A stretch of DNA of 7,240 bases from Leptospiraceae bacterium (GTDB lineage: Bacteria > Spirochaetota > Leptospiria > Leptospirales > Leptonemataceae). The stretch covers positions 1 through 7,240 of the forward strand of contig JAGRNC010000124.1 of assembly GCA_020440935.1 (NCBI GenBank), in the 5' to 3' direction. Each line of letters begins with the position of its first letter. The first letter of the stretch is position 1. Below, in pieces: positions 5,491 to 7,240 of the stretch. Under the pieces are notes generated by a model. The model did not search any database, was not told the origin of the DNA, and worked only from the letters and a program-made list of their open reading frames with translations. The position numbers were made by a program, and so were the translations under genes.

Positions 5491-6077
5491 TTCCAGCCGT
5501 GCGACCCATGCCCTCCATTCTGATTTTGGCCAGTGGTGCATGTATGGCTACGGTGCTGGGGCTGCTCTGGGCGGTGGCACCACTCAAAGCCGATCCCTCC
5601 CTGAAACCACAAGCCTGGCAGTCGGCCGGTTTCGAGGTCCCAAAAGATCTCCGACCGGCTCCTGCCTTTGAGTCCATAGATCGGAGAGGCACAGCGGTTT
5701 CGCTTACGCATCTAAAAGGTAAGGTCGTATTGCTACATTTCTGGGCAACTTTCTGCTCTTCCTGTCGCTCGGAAATGGAGGGGCTGGACAGGCTGCAAAG
5801 AGATGTGGGCAAGGATGCACTGCAGGTTGTGGCAATCTCTATTGACAGCCTGGATTTCTCGGTGACCCGATTCTTGGAGCAAACAAACGTTCGCTCGATT
5901 TGCGTGGCCCGGGACCGATCGCCGGAGCTGCGCCAATCGTATGGCGTGGATGCGCTTCCCATGACTTACGTAATCGACCGGATGGGGCGCATACGTGCCC
6001 GCGTTCGGGGGCCCATGGAATGGAACGGTGAAGCAACAAAGCGAATGCTGGACTTGCTCATCCGCGAATCGCCGTAA
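5487..6077 (+). CDS. TlpA/ResA-like membrane-anchored thioredoxin
   Basis: This 196-residue protein starts at ATG 5487, chosen because AAGGAG lies 6 bp upstream and the ATG overlaps the cytochrome stop. The reading frame extends back to 5331 without support. A hydrophobic segment (9-33) is a signal peptide or anchor ending near LKA-D. The thioredoxin-like domain (about 57-194) shows PAFESIDRRGTAVSLTHLKGK, then FWATFC90-S-S-C93, VVAISID, and the cis-proline in ALP158-MTYVIDRMGRI, all hallmarks of the AhpC/TSA-TlpA-ResA group. Relatives reduce disulfides in apocytochromes or in the CuA/copper chaperone sites of oxidases. The Cys-Ser-Ser-Cys active site differs from the more usual CEPC or CPPC, so redox potential may differ. 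Its neighbours (haem protein, Cys-rich and Met-rich proteins) make cytochrome c or copper-site maturation a reasonable inference. It is the last gene of the cluster. Confidence 0.87.
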   Translation: MIPAVRPMPSILILASGACMATVLGLLWAVAPLKADPSLKPQAWQSAGFEVPKDLRPAPAFESIDRRGTAVSLTHLKGKVVLLHFWATFCSSCRSEMEGLDRLQRDVGKDALQVVAISIDSLDFSVTRFLEQTNVRSICVARDRSPELRQSYGVDALPMTYVIDRMGRIRARVRGPMEWNGEATKRMLDLLIRESP

Positions 6078-6110
6078 AATGTTAATAAGCCCGTATTCTT
6101 AGAAGCCAAC

Positions 6111-6184
6111 GTTACCTCCCTACCGGCGGAATGCGTCAGGCATGAATTTAAAAAGCCGTTTTACAGGCTGCGAGGGAGGCTAAC
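6111..6184. repeat. Imperfect inverted repeat in the gap upstream of the CLC gene
   Basis: GTTACCTCCCT (6111-6121) pairs with AGGGAGGCTAAC (6173-6184), 11 pairs with a single bulged C, enclosing 51 bases. Inside is a weak AGCC/GGCT stem (6154-6169). The rest of the 6078-6221 gap holds no gene that I can support. It could be a structured leader of the CLC transcript or a weak terminator for the preceding cluster. It does not show the GGNGAUGG core of the fluoride riboswitch often found before fluoride-exporting CLC proteins. Confidence 0.35.
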
Positions 6185-6221
6185 TCTGACAGACCGCTAC
6201 TTGATCTGGCAGGCGAATCTT

Positions 6222-7240
6222 ATGAAATTCCTGAAAGAATCTTCTCGCATAAACCCATTTACATTCAACCGAATGCTCTTTGTCTGGATTGGCATAGGAC
6301 TGATCAGCGGGGTTCTGGCCAGTGGATACTGGATTTTACTGGAGGGCGCCACCGAGATTCTCGGCATTTTTGAGGGCTGGCAGGTCATTCCAGTGATGAC
6401 AATTTCCGGATTGTTGGCGGGCCTGTTAATCAAAGTCCTGGGGGATCCGGGAGAAATGTCCATGATGGTGGACAATATTCGATTTCGCAATGGAAAGTTG
6501 GATCCCAAGAACAACGCGTCTATGTTGCTTTCTTCGCTTCTTTGCGTTGGCTCTGGAGGCAGCCTGGGGCCGGAGGCGCCGCTGGTGCAAATAACGGGCT
6601 CGGTTAGCTCTTTGATCGGGCGGTTGCTTCGGTTGCAGCGCGTTGAAAGACGTTCCATGGCAATCGCAGGAATGGCATCGGGATTTACTGCTCTGTTTGG
6701 CGCTCCCATCGGAGGCAGTCTATTTGCGGTTGAAATCTTGCATCATCGCCAGGTTGTCGAATACCGGGAGGCTCTATTGCCAGCTTTCGTCTCAAGCTGC
6801 GCCAGCTATCTTGTTTTCGCAGCCTTGGTCCATATCGGTCTGGGGCCAACGTGGTTTTTTCCGCAGGTAGAGATTACTCTTGGCGATTCCCTTTTTGCCC
6901 TGGCCGTTGCCCCTGCGGGCGTACTGGCGGGCTGGGCATTCATTTACCTCACCGGATATTTTCGTCAGTTGGCCCGGGATACCGATTTGCCCATTTATTT
7001 GCAGATGGCAATCGGTGGACTGGTGCTGGGTGTATTTTCCTACTACTTTCCTATTACTCGCTACTTCGGGCATGAAGAAATAAATCAACTACTGCATTCC
7101 AATTATTCCAGTTCACGTTTGCTGGCAATTGCCGGGGTAAAGATATTTGCGATTTCTATTACCGTAACCTCTGGGTGGCGCGGGGGGTTTATTATTCCGT
7201 TGCTTTTCGTCGGTACGGCCCTCGGTCTTTTGGTTCACAC
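6222..7240 (+). CDS. CLC-family chloride channel/transporter, 3' end cut off by window
   Basis: The frame runs from ATG 6222 off the end of the window, giving 339 residues of a protein that is probably 400 or more. It has many membrane spans. CLC landmarks visible by alignment to E. coli ClcA are SGGSLGPEAPLVQITG (111-126), where Glu118 matches the external gating glutamate (E148 of ClcA, GREGP), then GFTALFGAPIGGSLFAVEIL (154-173), and GWRGGFIIP (318-326), matching the GGIFAP region. The usual GSGIP selectivity motif is replaced near residues 74-78 (GDPGE). The residue matching the internal proton glutamate (E203 of ClcA) is Ile172. This suggests a channel-like or non-standard CLC rather than a 2:1 chloride/proton exchanger. 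The ribosome site is weak (AGGCGA). It follows the TlpA gene by 144 bp and may be a separate transcript. A link to the other genes is not evident. Confidence 0.88.
   Translation, partial: MKFLKESSRINPFTFNRMLFVWIGIGLISGVLASGYWILLEGATEILGIFEGWQVIPVMTISGLLAGLLIKVLGDPGEMSMMVDNIRFRNGKLDPKNNASMLLSSLLCVGSGGSLGPEAPLVQITGSVSSLIGRLLRLQRVERRSMAIAGMASGFTALFGAPIGGSLFAVEILHHRQVVEYREALLPAFVSSCASYLVFAALVHIGLGPTWFFPQVEITLGDSLFALAVAPAGVLAGWAFIYLTGYFRQLARDTDLPIYLQMAIGGLVLGVFSYYFPITRYFGHEEINQLLHSNYSSSRLLAIAGVKIFAISITVTSGWRGGFIIPLLFVGTALGLLVH

Noticed and set aside
6147..6170. Intrinsic terminator on the minus strand (AGCC/GGCT followed by T-run)
   Set aside because: The stem is only 4 bp with an 8-base loop, and there is no minus-strand gene upstream that would need it.
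6078..6221. Fluoride riboswitch upstream of the CLC gene
   Set aside because: The GGNGAUGG core and the expected pseudoknot arrangement are not present.
6197..6709. Minus-strand 170-residue reading frame
   Set aside because: It is antisense to the CLC gene, whose plus-strand frame has clear family motifs; the antisense product has no recognisable features.

Overview
The window reads as a gene-dense stretch from a Gram-negative, respiring bacterium. Signal peptides, a periplasmic c-type cytochrome, a TlpA-type thioredoxin and a probable outer-membrane barrel all point to a double membrane. Two FNR/DNR-type operators and a NorE/NorF-like pair point to oxygen- or nitric-oxide-regulated respiration, probably denitrification or NO handling. 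Base composition is balanced. No rRNA, phylogenetic marker or catalytic denitrification gene lies inside the window, so the phylum is left open (a spirochaete of the Leptospirales or a proteobacterium are guesses).

Layout. (1) About 1-2039, plus strand: a tightly packed trio made of a DUF2249 protein, a 12-helix NnrS/oxidase-subunit-I-like membrane protein, and a DUF59 (MIP18/PaaD-like) metal-sulfur cluster assembly protein joined to it by an ATGA overlap. (2) 2059-2891, minus strand, convergent with the trio: a subunit-III-type NorE-like protein and a small subunit-IV/NorF-like protein, again joined by an ATGA overlap. (3) 2892-3232: a divergent control region. It carries one FNR/DNR-type palindrome for each direction, and each palindrome is centred 40.5-41.5 bp upstream of the start predicted from a good -10 hexamer. 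(4) About 3233-6077, plus strand: a four-gene cluster encoding a Cys/His-rich membrane-anchored protein, a very methionine-rich putative outer-membrane protein with a mature N-terminal CCxxC motif, a monoheme cytochrome c and a TlpA/ResA-like thioredoxin. (5) 6222 to the window end, plus strand: the first 339 codons of a CLC-family chloride channel/transporter, preceded by a 144-bp gap with an inverted repeat.

How they may work together. The two divergent operons appear to be switched on together by an FNR/DNR/NNR regulator when oxygen is low or NO is present. One supplies accessory subunits of an NO reductase or haem-copper oxidase. The other looks like an envelope metal/redox module: Met-rich and Cys/His-rich proteins suited to Cu(I), a cytochrome, and a thioredoxin that could reduce cysteines or haem/copper sites. 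The most interesting proposal is that this is an anaerobically induced copper-delivery or copper-sensing system for respiratory cuproenzymes. The operators and metal-binding motifs are visible in the sequence; the function is inference.
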